From Allodiplogaster sudhausi (lineage: Eukaryota > Nematoda > Chromadorea > Rhabditida > Diplogasteridae): a stretch of 64,000 bases of DNA. Positions 15,086 to 27,494 of the stretch are shown here, one piece after another. Location: the NCBI GenBank assembly GCA_945643635.1, contig CALZFC010000033.1, forward strand, positions 3,786,001 through 3,850,000, in the 5' to 3' direction. The position numbers and the translations under genes were made by a program. Each line of letters begins with the position of its first letter. The first letter of the stretch is position 1. The notes beneath the pieces were generated by a model. That model searched no databases and was not told the origin of the DNA. It saw nothing but the letters and a program-made list of their open reading frames with translations.

Positions 15086-16194
15086 ATGAGGGGACTTGTG
15101 CTGTTGTTGTTTTGCACGGCGGCGGCCTTTGTTACTGGTTGGTTTTGTGGTAATTTTTATTGCTTGGCTTCAAACACTATTAAATATTTTTTTAGCAGTT
15201 GTTTACATTGTTATGAGTTAGTGTTGTTATCGTTTAGCCTTAAACTTCCTCTGCAGGCATCACTGAGGAAGACGACGCGTGCGAGGACTACTGCACCAGC
15301 GGCGCAGCTTCGTGCGTCGTCAAGGACGGCGGCAATGCCGAGTTAGTTCTTTGCTTTCGTTAATCGCCAGCTTCAATCAATAATTGTGCGAATATTCGTG
15401 CATAATTGTATGGCAAGGTTGTTAAAATCTTTGTCTTCTTCTTTAAATCGTAATACATTATGCTGTTTCGGTTAAATAATGACAAAGAGATATGCTGGCA
15501 ATTTCTCACTAGATGCATCTGCCGCCTCGGCTTCACGGGCACTCTCTGCGAGCGGAGGTGCGGTTGCGATATTGTGAAATGCGCCAACAACGGCACTTGC
15601 GTGGATGACGAGAGCATCTTCCGCTGCTTATGCCAGCCAGGCAAGAGAGAGAGAGAAAGAATAAAATGGAATTACATCGCTGTCTCGAAGTTTACGAAGA
15701 GTATTTTACCGTTTTCGCGGCATGATAATGTTCTCGAGTGATTCCATTTGACTTTCCATTCTACTTGGAATATTGATCGGTTCTGACGTTACTGTTCTGC
15801 CATTTTGTACTCTCCAAATGGCAGACTCGATATGGTTTTGGTTTTTAAGAGGAGTGCTTGCCGCCACTATAACTTAATATTCTTCTTGACAAATTCACCG
15901 GAAGAACATCATTGCTACATCATTTTATATCTCATTTTCGATATCGTAATTATTCAATGATGGATATTGGCTACAATGTTTCGATCTGAATTGTTGTTTA
16001 TTGGTAGTATAGCTCAATGATTGGTGTTCCGGAATGGAGTCGTTACTTTATGATTCGGAAAGATATCATTTTTCCTTGAGGCTTCTTTGGTGCGACGTGT
16101 GAAGTAGGCCCCGGCGACCACGAACAGATGAGTGTTGCGGTGCAGGAAACGTTAGCAAACTTCATTTCGTGGGTGTGCTCTCTCTGTATGTATG

Positions 16195-16237
<43 letters not shown>

Positions 16238-19200
16238 TTGCAGAGAACTGCAGTGGTCAGCATGCGACGTGGCCGCGTGCGCGCGTATCTCTGGGAACGG
16301 ACGCTGTGATCGTCTTTGCAATTTCGCGTGTGTCTCTTCCCTTTCATTCACGCTTCAACTTTTTGTTCTATAACCATTTATGTCAAGTGGAATATAGTAT
16401 TTGTAAGATCTAAGACTGGGAAATTGGGTGCGTTTTAAAGCATTTTTTTTAAAAGATAAAGTGTATATAAAGAAGTGAATTTTAATTGAAATGATTTTTG
16501 AAGGCAATGCAACTTTGACGGTGGCGACTGCAGCGGGGGCGTGCAGCCTTTCATCAACTGCCCCTATCCAAATCACTGCTTCTCGGTCTATGCTGATGGA
16601 AAGTGTAATTATGTCGTTGTTCGTGAGCTTAATTTTTTGAAAGTATATTGTTGTTATGGAAAAGGCCCCCAATTGCATGGAAAAGGCAAGAGGATGAAGG
16701 GGCTTATATTTTATGCATTTCCAGGAATGCAACGCAGAAGCGTGCCTCTTCGACGGCTTTGACTGCAAGGCTCCGCCCGCCAACATGACTTGCACGATTC
16801 CGGAGTGCAGTGCCAAGTGAGTTCACACCAAAATTTCGACGACACCAGAAACTCTTTCTTTTTTTAAATCTCAAGAACGTGTTCTCTCCTCTGGCCAGTT
16901 AATAGAGTTACTAGAATTAGAATTGGACAAGTTTTTTCTTTTTGAAAAGATCAAAGCTTGTTTTCCCCCCATTGAATTAAATCGTATAAGTGACCCAAAC
17001 TGTTTTTACTTCAGATACGCGAACGACCAATGCGACCAGGAGTGCAATGTTCTTCAGTGTGGCTTCGATGGGGGCGACTGTCTCAAGGAGAAGAGGGAGT
17101 TGGTGAGAAAGACTTGGCTCCTTCCTCCTTATCGGTCAATCTTTATGCTGAAATTTGAAGAGAGAAAGTGACGCTTTCTTTAGACGTTGTTCAATAGTGG
17201 CAAGTGGCATGAGTGGCCTCTTTTTCTATATTTAATATTTTATTGTAAGCCATAATAATTGTAAACAGTGTCTTGCTTAGGACGAGGGAATTGTTGTGGA
17301 GATGAGGTGCGATGCGGATAAGTTTCGTGGCAGACAAGGACTTCTTCTACAGGTAGATAAGGGGAAGGGGTGGAAGGAACACATGTAATGAAGATATACA
17401 TGCTGTTTTAATTGAAACTGAGAAGTATAGAAGTTGCAAATTTGTAACCAACGCCATGATAGCATGAAGAATGTGAAAATATTCAAGTGCTGATGAATTG
17501 GCTCGTTTCTTGATTGAATCCGTAATATCTCCTTGCTAAGCAAGAAGGATGAATAAGTAACATTCCTGTTCTCTCCTCGACAGGCCATGTCGCGAATCCT
17601 GCGCACTCCAGTGATCTGCAAGAAGGACGCAGAAGGAAGATGCATGGTTTACCCATGGCAGGAGGAAACAGCGGTGCGTAGACTTGTCTTTCTTTTTTAT
17701 TTTCTTTCAGTAATTTTTTAGTGGTTCTATAGGAACTATATCCGCTTTTTCTTATTCGCTGAGCAAGTAATTAAGTTTTTTTTTTGTAATTTGGTCGTTT
17801 ATCTTATTTTGGTGATAGTAAACAAGATGAACCATATTTTGAGGTGGAATTGCCTCGTGACGACTTGAATGGCAGTGGAGTTTCCAGAAAGAAGCGGGTC
17901 CTTTCTGGCTCTTCCACGGGCGGGGTGGAAGCATGGCTGTCCGTTGTGGACGCTGTGGGATGCAAGGAGAATCATGTTAGTTTAATAGTCGTAGAAAATT
18001 AGTTTACAGATTTTCTAATGATATACTTTGAAAGATTAACATAATGAGCCATTAGCAAAGCTACGCTTAAACTAGGGGAAAAAATAAAAATAAAGAACAA
18101 TGGCAATAAAGAATGAAAAACTATTGAAAACTTTGAAGGAATAGTTGGGAGAATGTGAATAAGAACAGTGAGATTGAACTAGATCTTCATCGTTGTAGGA
18201 ATGCGTAAGAAGCAGCGAGGTGGCAGCAGAGATGATCGCCGCTGCTAATGCTAAATTGGTGAGGTTTTTATCGCCACGTTGAAACATAACTCTCTCTCTC
18301 TCTCTGTCTGCCTCTGTTCCTGTCTCTCTCTCTCTATCTCTCTCTCTCTCTCTCATCCCTGTCGTCTTTCAGTCTCTCTTTCTATTACTCAGGCATTCGA
18401 ACCCCTCGGGATCTCAGTTGTCTCAATTCGCACATTGCGAAAGCGAAGCACACAGAGGGTTTGTTTTCTTTATTCTTCTGAAACTCGAAGCTGAAGAAAT
18501 TCATTTTAATTCTACGCAAAATATGATATGAAATCGAAGGTGTCCTGTAGATCTTTGCATCTGCCAACTAAGCATGTTTATAGTCAGCTCACCAATTACT
18601 ATGGGTAGTATAACATAGTTTTCCTGATTTATGGTTTAAGCAGGAAAACAGAAATTGTGAGTGGATTTGACAGTTTTTCCCTTCGTGGCTCATCTTGATT
18701 CCCGTGGTGAGCGTCGTGGTGATTGGAATCGCCGTCGGCTTCATCAACACGAAGACTCGGTCTCGTTGGCTCAAGGCGCCCGTGTGGTATCCGCCCAGGG
18801 ACCATCACTCAGGTACGGTAACACTAAAAGCCTCGGGATCGGGTTCCATAAACAATACCCATTCCACTAGGTTTCACTGAAGTTAAAGTTGTATAGTATT
18901 TATTAAAAAATGCTTAAAATATAGTAATAAGAAAAACGAAGTTATATTTGAGAGCCGTCAGCTGTTCGAGTTCTTGTGCCATCAGAAGATGCTGTGACCT
19001 TCACTCCAACCCGTCTCCACGCTGAGGCGCATTCAGCCGAGCCGCTTACTTGGCCGGTTTGTCGCATTCGGTTGTATTTTATTTAAATTTAATTACAATC
19101 TTATTGCTTAAAAAATGCCTTAATCAAGCTATCCACGAAGAAAGAGTGGATTGCCCGGCAAGGAATAAAATTCAATCTCGAGGGCCTGGAAAACTAGTGT

Positions 19201-19750
19201 GGGTTACGTGTTGGCATATTGCCCTAATGCAGGGTGGGTTACGTGGTGGTACATGGCCCTAAACCAGGGTAACTTACGTGGTGATATATAGCCCTAAATC
19301 CCGAGCGGGGCATGCGATCATTTAATTTTTACCTAAAATGTTCGTAAAATTAGGGATAGATTAGGGCATCATGGCAAAACAAAATGAGGGCAGCCTTCTC
19401 TACCGTACTATTTGAGGTGACACGCGACGAGGCGAACACGACGGACTTGGAGGGGCGGGCGGCGATCTTCTGGCTCATCGCCAACCGCCAGAAGCCTCTC
19501 AACACGCTCAGCAGGGACATCCGCGTGCTCGTCGATGCGGGAGCCAACGTCGACCACGCCGATAACGCGGGCGAGACTGCCTTCTTCGCTGCCGTTGCGG
19601 CCGGCAGACTCGAAGTGGCCCAGCTTCTTCTCCAATTCGGCGTCAACACCACTTTAGTCACCAACAGGGGTATGTCTCTCTCCTCTCTTCTCTTCCCCTC
19701 TAACTATCTCTGTTTCTCTTTCTCACGTCTCTCTCCACTCTTTTCTCCTC

Positions 19751-19798
<48 letters not shown>

Positions 19799-22764
19799 CC
19801 TCCCTTTTTCTCTTTCCTCATGCTTCTTTGCTTCCCTTCTAGGAGAGACTGTTCTCCACCGCGCAGTTCGCATGGACGACGTGAATGCAGTCCGCTGGTT
19901 TGCTCACAAGGGAACCGTCTGAAGATAAGTTGGAGAATTTTGATCTCACCTATCCAGATCGATAGTCCAAGTCGAGAAATGATGATAACCATTTTTACTT
20001 TTTCCTTAATGGCCTCTGGCGATTTTATATTGATTTTTAAATTTGCATAAAATCGCGGATTTAGTGACCTTGCCATTGTCAATGTGTCACTTAAGCAATT
20101 AAACATGGCCTGCGCGGCGCAGTGGGATGCGCGCTCGCCTGCAGTTTTGAGCGTCGCAGGTTCGAACCCATTCGGTTCAAATATTTTGCTGCAGTTTTGC
20201 AAGTTCAAATTTGAAGAAGTACATAAAGAGAAAATTTTTTCAATGAGAGGAGAGTGCATATACACTTTAAATTGGTGTTAAAAAATTTTTTACTTGTGTA
20301 TAAGGGCATTCCGTGTTGGATGGTGTTCAATTCGCCCTTGCTTGCGAATCCACTATCAACCTATTCGGTGGGGCCTACCCCAAAAAAGTCGAGGAAAAAA
20401 CTTTCCCCGAAAATCACCAGAGGGGTAATTTGGTGCGAGGATTGCGAATATCTAGTTTATTTTAATTCTGAAGTCATTAAAAAAATATAGAAATTTGTTT
20501 TGATCTCCTTTTGTGGAAGAAGACTCCTTTCTGTTTTCCGAACTGTTTCCTCAACAGGAACTCGGACAGATAGTCTACATACTTCTTGTTGTTTACGCCG
20601 TACTTCTTTTTGGAATTTATACCGCATACCTACTTACCGTAACTTTTTTTTAAATGACTTCAGAATTAAAAATAAACTAGATATTCGCAATCCTCGCACC
20701 AAATTACCCCCCTGTGGTGATTTTCGGGGAAATTTTTTTCCTCGACTTTTTTGGGGTAGGCCCCACTGAATAGGTTGATAGTGGATTCGCAAGCAAGGGC
20801 GAATTGAACACCATCCAACACGGAATGCCCTTATACACAAGTAAAAATTTTTTAACACCAATTTAAAGTGTATATGCACTCTCCTCTCATTGAAAAAATT
20901 TTCTCTTTATGTACTTCTTCAAATTTGAACTTGCAAAACTGCAGCAAAATATTTGAACCGAATGGGGTTCGAACCTGCGACGCTCAAAACTGCAGGCGAG
21001 CGCGCATCCCACTGCGCCGCGCAGGCCATGTTTAATTGCTTAAGTGACACATTGACAATGGCAAGGTCACTAAATCCGCGATTTTATGCAAAATTTAAAA
21101 TCAATATAAAATCGCCAGAGGCCATTAAGGAAAAAGTAAAATGGTTATCATCATTTCTCGACTTGGACTATCGATCTGGATAGGTGAGATCAAAATTCTC
21201 CAACTTATCTTCAGATGGTTCCCTTGTCAGAATCAAGCAGATCTGCCAGATTGTTAGTGGGGGGGGGGGGGGCGTGAAGAGACCCTGAGGAGGGAGAAGT
21301 GAGTGTCCTGTGAGGAAAGCAGGGCTCTCAGTTTAAAAAAGGAAATTGGGTTACGGTAGTAGAGAGTACTGAATGGAGAAAGATGTTAAGAGGGAGAGGG
21401 AGAAACAAATTCTATGGCTGTAAAAATGTGTTCTTTTCCTTGATAAATGGGACGAAATGAACTAAAGTGGGTTAAGATTGACGAAGTAGACGACTCGGAC
21501 CGAACTCCCTTGGCAGTGACCGCCTTCGCCAGCCACTACGGAATGTACGCGGCAGAGTTGCTGATCCGAGCTGGAGCAGATGTTCAATATAATGGAAACT
21601 CGGTGGGTTGGACCAAGTTCGCAAAGTGCCAAGTTTTACTGAGTTGAAGAAAGGAAGGGGTATTTATTGAAAAGGCGTGAGTCTCTAAAAAGTTGTTGTT
21701 AAAGAAGCTTGAGCGAAAATTGGGTGTAAAAACAATGTGAAATGGGTTTCGAGCCCACGATATGTCTAGGGTCTACCCAGCTATTGAACTTCGCAACCAA
21801 AAACTACGTTTTATTCTTTTATTAATGTGAGAAATTTTTGAAGGGTAATTAAAATTAATGATTATTTGAAATGACGTGCGGTTGCAGGACACAATGTGGC
21901 GCTTCCGCGGTCGCAGTGCTCTTCATTGGCGGCTGAAGTCGGCAACGTGCCAGTCATACAAGTATGCTTATCTCTCTCTTTCTCTCCCTCCCTCCCTCTC
22001 TCTTTTCTCTCTCTCTTTCTGTCTTCTCTCTCTCTCTTTCTCACCCTTTCTCCTCCTTTCTGATCTCTACCTTTCCAGCTTCTCCTCGAGCATCGCTGTC
22101 ACGTGAACATGCAAGATGTGGATGGCTCGACGCCATTGATGCTGGCAGCCAAAAGAGTACACGAACACGCTTGCCATCTTCTGCTGAGAGCAGGAGCGGA
22201 TACGGTGAGGAGCAGCGTATAAATGCCCCTCTCGGCTGTTTGGGAAAGCGGGGTGGGGTAGAGGGTTTGGAGTCTGCAAAGCAAAATGTGAAGAGTTTAA
22301 TAACAAAATTGTACGTCAAAATCTAGGAGGGAGATGGCTCCGATGAGACCAAAAATCAGAGTGAGATAGTAAATACATTGTATTTTTTACCCTGGTGAAG
22401 AGAGAGAGGGTTGGGGGGGGGGGAGAATTGGAGAAATTGTAACTAATGACTTTCATAAAATGTAATTCTTCCCAGGAGATTGTGGATGTTGATGGAATTC
22501 GCCCGTACGAAGCTGCGTGCAGGAATGGAAACTTCAAGGTTCCTCTCACTCTTTCCAATTGGGCTGTTGATTGACGATTTAACCAAGTTTAAGCTTAATT
22601 GCTATATAAATTGAGGTGGCTGAGCTGGTTGCTTGGTATGCGAACGCCACGAAGAAAGAGCTGCTACCCGCGCGGCGACAGGGGAAGCAGAAAGGAGAGA
22701 GGAAGAGGGAAGCAAAGAAGAGAGGACAGCAGAGCGAGAAGATTCACGCGCCACCTGTTGTTAG

Positions 22765-22804
<40 letters not shown>

Positions 22805-23929
22805 CGCTCTTCTCTCTCCTCTTAACCTTTCACTTCACTATCGTATTTTTCGGAACTACGCACGTTACTGTATTTTCCGTTTTCATTCTCTGGGTTTTTG
22901 GAAGCTTATTTACTGATAATTAAAGTACGTGGTAGTGATTCTCTTTGAGAAGCGACAAACCCTGGAGGTGTGCGATGTACAAGAAGATGACCTGGCAGAC
23001 TACTCGGCGTGGCGTCTTCTCACTCCTGGCTCCAACCAGATGCCCTCCGCCGCCTCCTGCTGCTCTTCTCTCTCTCCCCCTCACCACTCTCTCCCTTCCT
23101 GCAGTTTCTCGCCCCTCTCTTCCCCTCGCCATCCTCTCCCTTCACACTTTGCTGTCTCCGACGAACAGCCTCTCCTCAGTCCTCCGTCTTCATTCAACCC
23201 ATCGACTTCAAGCAGGTCGACAGTTCAGACTGAGGTTTTTTTTTAAATATATTTCTTGGCTGTAGAGGAAATGTTATTGTGTAATACCTTCACTATAAAT
23301 ATTTTGCGCTTGTATTTTTTTTTAAATATATTTGATCGTAAACTTAGGGAAGCAACAACTGGTCCCTTCCCGAATCACCAATGTATTCGCCACTGATGAG
23401 AGTGAGATCGGTGAGTGGATACAACAGTGAAGAGAACAGCGAGACGAACAGAAGGAAGGCCAGAGAGGCCACTTTGGCCCAGCTTGCAATGGGAGAAGTC
23501 GAGACGTCAACTGGCCACCAGCAGGTAATAATCTGGGTTGAGAGAAGAGATAGAGAGAGATGGAGAGAGGGAGTGATATAGATACGAAAAAAGAAAAGGA
23601 GGGAGGGAGAGTGGGTGAAGGAGATACAGACAATTAGCAGGTAGTAATCTGGATAGAGAACGGGAGAAAGAGAGAGAGAGAAAGATATGGAAACGAAAAG
23701 GAGAAAGAAGGAAAGAAAGAGTGATGTTGAGAGAGATTGATATCAATGCGGAAAAAACATACATTGCTATTTCAGTCTGACCAAGGTAGAGGAATATTAT
23801 TTAGCCTTTTCTTGAGAATCACCCGAAAAGACGTTGCTGACATTGCGCGGCTCTTCACTCTCTCCCGGTCCCACCTAGTTTATCCGGCTGGACTACGTCG
23901 AATCTCCATTTGAAGAGGTTTTATATTAA
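15086..23929 (+). CDS. Notch/LIN-12/GLP-1-type receptor, unusually short, with a 1-nt frameshift in the ankyrin domain
   Basis: Receptor for DSL ligands; after cleavage the intracellular part acts with CSL in the nucleus. About 24 exons (15086-15149, 15257-15341, 15513-15640, 16081-16150, 16244-16327, 16504-16612 and onward to 23879-23929) give about 873 residues. Order: signal peptide (MRGLVLLLFCTAAAFV); two EGF modules only; three LNR modules (NFAQCNFDGGDC, CLFDGFDC, QCGFDGGDC); NOD/NODP with furin-like SRKKRVLS and TLRKRSTQ; transmembrane segment (18674-18812) followed by KAPVWYPP; ankyrin repeats (19417-22204); Ser/Pro-rich tail ending LDYVESPFEEVLY. LIN-12 and GLP-1, by contrast, have ten or more EGF repeats. 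The exon 21888-21961 is 74 nt, and one missing base after GRSALH shifts the frame before AAEVGNVPVIQ. The intron after 15640 is GC-AG. A palindrome fills the intron after 19916. Identification is strong; a few small exon edges are uncertain. Confidence 0.9.
19757..19797. repeat. (CT)n microsatellite in a Notch intron
   Basis: Uninterrupted CT repeat just upstream of the acceptor at 19842; it forms the polypyrimidine tract for the ankyrin exon 19843-19916. Confidence 0.9.
20103..20172 (+). repeat. tRNA-derived SINE-like head, left arm copy
   Basis: A good B box (GGTTCGAACCC, 20158-20168) and an A-box-like GGCGCAGTGGG (20115-20126) lie 32 nt apart, inside sequence that can form a D-arm but has no normal anticodon stem. 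This is the layout of a tRNA-derived SINE head or a decayed tRNA. The reverse-complement copy is at 20961-21030. Confidence 0.6.
20961..21030 (-). repeat. tRNA-derived SINE-like head, right arm copy
   Basis: Inverted copy of the module at 20103-20172, with the same A and B boxes on the minus strand. The two Pol III promoter-like modules point towards each other across the palindrome spacer. Confidence 0.6.
21740..21798 (-). repeat. Second degenerate tRNA-like sequence in a Notch intron
   Basis: On the minus strand, an A-box-like TAGCTGGGTAGAC is followed by a B-box-like GGGCTCGAAACCC. Too diverged to be a functional tRNA; possibly an old SINE head. Confidence 0.35.
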
Positions 23930-24618
23930 ATTATTTATTTATTTATTTCATAGCTTAAGTTCTTGAAAGATGAGGAGTTAGACTATACTTTGATTATATA
24001 TTGAAAGGGCAGTTACTAAATTACATATTTGAAATTTCTTGCGTTATACCCAATGAGAAATATCAATTATATGATTTAGGAGAGCTACTTCGGCCACTTC
24101 AACGAATTTCACGCTCTTCTGAACAGGGATTAATTTGCTAGCTATTGTTATTTCCCAGGCAGTTTTTCTATTGTTATCTTTGCTTATTGATGTAATATAA
24201 TTAAAGCTTAGAGTGTATGTGATTGTCAATTTGTCTTGTTCGGAAACTGCTCAGTTTGTAACATTTTAATATTCTTTCCTTGCTTGCTCACTAAGTTCAT
24301 TTGTTCAACTAGTTTATTAACCTCTTTTGAAGGATGATCACTTATGCTCAACTTCCACTCTAACTCATTGCTTTCTGTTTTGTTATTTTCTGTTCATTCT
24401 TTGTTAATCATTTTGTTTTTATTTCTTATTGCACATCAACACCAGTTTGCGTTCTACTCGTTGTTCTAATTTAATTCCTTATCCCTCTGCTTGACTAATG
24501 TTTGAAATATTATGACATGTTTAAGTTACTCTTAACAATCGAAGTTCGCTTGAAATAAAATGATGTCGTATTTTTAGGCCTCATTTTCCTTCTTTTTTTT
24601 TGTTATTTTAACCTGTGC
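22519..24618 (+). repeat. Copy A (plus) of the Z-shaped rearrangement: Notch 3' exons and downstream flank
   Basis: This segment runs from inside Notch exon 22476-22538 through the last exons and about 690 bp of 3' flank. Its reverse complement recurs at about 25653-27741, and its last 270 bp recur again in plus orientation at 27742-28016. This copy is taken as the functional one because its exons are intact. Confidence 0.88.
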
Positions 24619-25652
24619 CTCTCTCCCCAGAAACTTGTGGCTTGCACCGCTGCCAGTTGAGCCTACGTGTTAAGAAAAACCCGGCCAATGTTGGTTGCGC
24701 GCACCATATGTATGCAATTCAATGGTATGACTCGGTTGGCCCCAGCGGCCATGGTGTTGCTTTGTCAAACATTTTTGAAAATGGCGGGAAGATAAAATAT
24801 TTGGGAGTTCAACGTAGAAAACAGTGTTAATTTCCTAGTGGCGTGAAGGTTTTTGTGACTTCGGGACACTTGCAATAGATGTTTCTAGCACAACCCGACC
24901 AAATAAGGCGAAAAAAACAAGACACTATTTATTCGCCTCGGACCTCCTTTAAGGTAAAGGCTTAAGATTAAGGACAAAGGCAACCTTAACTTGCACTTTT
25001 GACAGCACCGCAACCTGCGCCTTGGCCACCGCGTCTGCATCGAGGCGCGCGTCCTCGCCGTCATCAACGCGCGTCTCGACGTCATGGACAAGTTTGACGA
25101 GATTGGCGACGACCGAGACGCGGCCAACAACGAGCGAGAGGCGAGTAGTGCACGTAGGCTCCGCCCACCCGTCCGCAAATGCTCCGCCCACTTGTCTACT
25201 GGCTAATTTCCCTAACTGAAAGCCCACTCGACAAGGGCTATTCCAATAATCGAACAATTGCCGCCGGCTCCCTCTATTTTACAATATTGTAAGAAAAATA
25301 CTGTTAAATCAGAAAAATAAAATGATAATTGAGATGCTGCGCTTCGAGATCCGCAGCTGCGACCTGCTGTACACTGAGCTGCACGAGGCATTCCTGAAGT
25401 CGTACCTCGGCATGGAGTGGTGAGTGAAGAGAGAGAAGACTCCTCCCCTCCACATACACAACTCTTCCCCCCCCCCCCTCCCATCGTTCCTTCTGATAAA
25501 AGATGAGCCCTTAGTGTCTGTTCTGTTCACGCCCTCTACGGAAAACAGACTGCAAGCCGAGAGATGTAGAATGAAAAGGTATCGAGGAAGAGAGAGTGAG
25601 AGTGAGTGAGAGAGAGAGAGAGGGAGAGAGAGAGAGTGAGAGGGAGAGGAAG
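24619..25652 (+). pseudogene. Inverted duplicate of the 3' exons of gene G
   Basis: Reverse complement of about 28016-29050. It contains copies of the gene G exon encoding HRNLRLGHRVCIEARVL (here 25007-25141) and of the last exon ending YLGMEW-stop (25335-25424), read on the plus strand. Relative to the right-hand copy it lacks 12 bp in RLDV|MDKF, an in-frame loss of four residues. No upstream exons of gene G accompany it, so it cannot make the whole protein. Confidence 0.82.
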
Positions 25653-27450
25653 ATTAACACAGGTTAAAATAACAAAAAAAAGAAGGAAAATGAGGCCTAA
25701 AAATACGACATCATTTTATTTCAAGCGAACTTCGATTGTTAAGAGTAACTTAAACATGTCATAATATTTCAAACATTAGTCAAGCAGAGGGATAAGGAAT
25801 TAAATTAGAACAACGAGTAGAACGCAAACTGGTGTTGATGTGCAATAAGAAATAAAAACAAAATGATTAACAAAGAATGAACAGAAAATAACAAAACAGA
25901 AAGCAATGAGTTAGAGTGGAAGTTGAGCATAAGTGATCATCCTTCAAAAGAGGTTAATAAACTAGTTGAACAAATGAACAGTGAGCAAGCAAGGAAAGAA
26001 TATTAAAATGTTACAAACTGAGCAGTTTCCGAACAAGACAAATTGACAATCATATACACTCTAAGCTTTAATTATATTACATCAATAAGCAAAGATAACA
26101 ATAGAAAAACTGCCTGGGAAATAACAATAGCTAGCAAATTAATCCCTGTTCAGAAGAGCGTGAAATTCGTTGAAGTGGCCGAAGTAGCTCTCCTAAATCA
26201 TATAATTGATATTTCTCATTGGGTATAACGCAAGAAATTTCAAATATGTAATTTAGTAACTGCTCTTTCAATATATAATCAAAGTATAGTCTAACTCCTC
26301 ATCTTTCAAGAACTTAAGCTATGAAATGAATAAATAAATAATTTAATATTAAACCTCTTCAAATGGAGATTCGACGTAGTCCAGCCGGATAAACTCGGTG
26401 GGACCGGGAGAGAGTGAAGAGCCGCGCAATGTCAGCAACGTCTTTTCGGGTGATTCTCAAGAAAAGGCTAAATGATATTCCTCTACCTTGGTCAGGCTGA
26501 AATAGCAATGTATGTTTTTTCCGCATTGATATCAATCTCTCTCAACATCACTCTTTCTTTCCTTCTTTCTCCTTTTCGTTTCCATATCTTTCTCTCTCTC
26601 TCTTTCTCCCGTTCTCTATCCAGATTACTACCTGCTAATTGTCTGTATCTCCTTCACCCACTCTCCCTCCCTCCTTTTCTTTTTTCGTATCTATATCACT
26701 CCCTCTCTCCATCTCTCTCTATCTCTTCTCTCAACCCAGATTATTACCTGCTGGTGGCCAGTTGACTGTCTCGACTTCTCCCATTGCAAGCTCTGGCCTT
26801 CCTTCTGTTCGTCTCGCTGTTCTCTTCACTGTTGTATCCACTCACCGATCTCACTCTCATCATTGGCGAATACATTGGTGATTCGGGAAGGGACCAGTTG
26901 TTGCTTCCCTAAGTTTACGATCAAATATATTTAAAAAAAATACAAGCGCAAAATATTTATAGTGAAGGTATTACACAATAACATTTCCTCTACAGCCAAG
27001 AAATATATTTAAAAAAAAACCTCAGTCTGAACTGTCGACCCGCTTGAAGTCGATGGGTTGAATGAAGACGGAGGACTGAGGAGAGGCTGTTCGTCGGAGA
27101 CAGCAAAGTGTGAAGGGAGAGGATGGCGAGGGGAAGAGAGGGGCGAGAAACTGCAGGAAGGGAGAGAGTGGTGAGGGGGAGAGAGAGAAGAGCAGCAGGA
27201 GGCGGCGGAGGGCATCTGGTTGGAGCCAGGAGTGAGAAGACGCCACGCCGAGTAGTCTGCCAGGTCATCTTCTTGTACATCGCACACCTCCAGGGTTTGT
27301 CGCTTCTCAAAGAGAATCACTACCACGTACTTTAATTATCAGTAAATAAGCTTCCAAAAACCCAGAGAATGAAAACGGAAAATACAGTAACGTGCGTAGT
27401 TCCGAAAAATACGATAGTGAAGTGAAAGGTTAAGAGGAGAGAGAAGAGCG

Positions 27451-27494
<44 letters not shown>

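Larger units (their letters stand above)
19906..21227. repeat. Intronic palindrome: about 580-bp inverted arms around a 160-bp spacer
   Basis: Left arm about 19906-20486, right arm about 20645-21227. The arms are reverse complements with scattered differences, for example in the run near CCACAGGGGGG versus CCAGAGGGG. The outer end of the left arm (ACAAGGGAACC) is the last 11 nt of Notch exon 19843-19916, and its reverse complement closes the right arm. The right arm therefore carries copied exon sequence. Each arm contains a tRNA-like module. The structure sits inside the Notch intron 19917-21476 and would form a long hairpin in the pre-mRNA. Confidence 0.88.

Noticed and set aside
20103..20172. 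Functional tRNA gene
   Set aside because: A and B boxes are present but the anticodon stem and 3' acceptor half do not pair, and the inverted copy has the same defects.
24619..25652. Separate plus-strand gene with HRNLRLGHRVCIEARVL
   Set aside because: It is the inverted copy of gene G's last exons and has no start or upstream exons.
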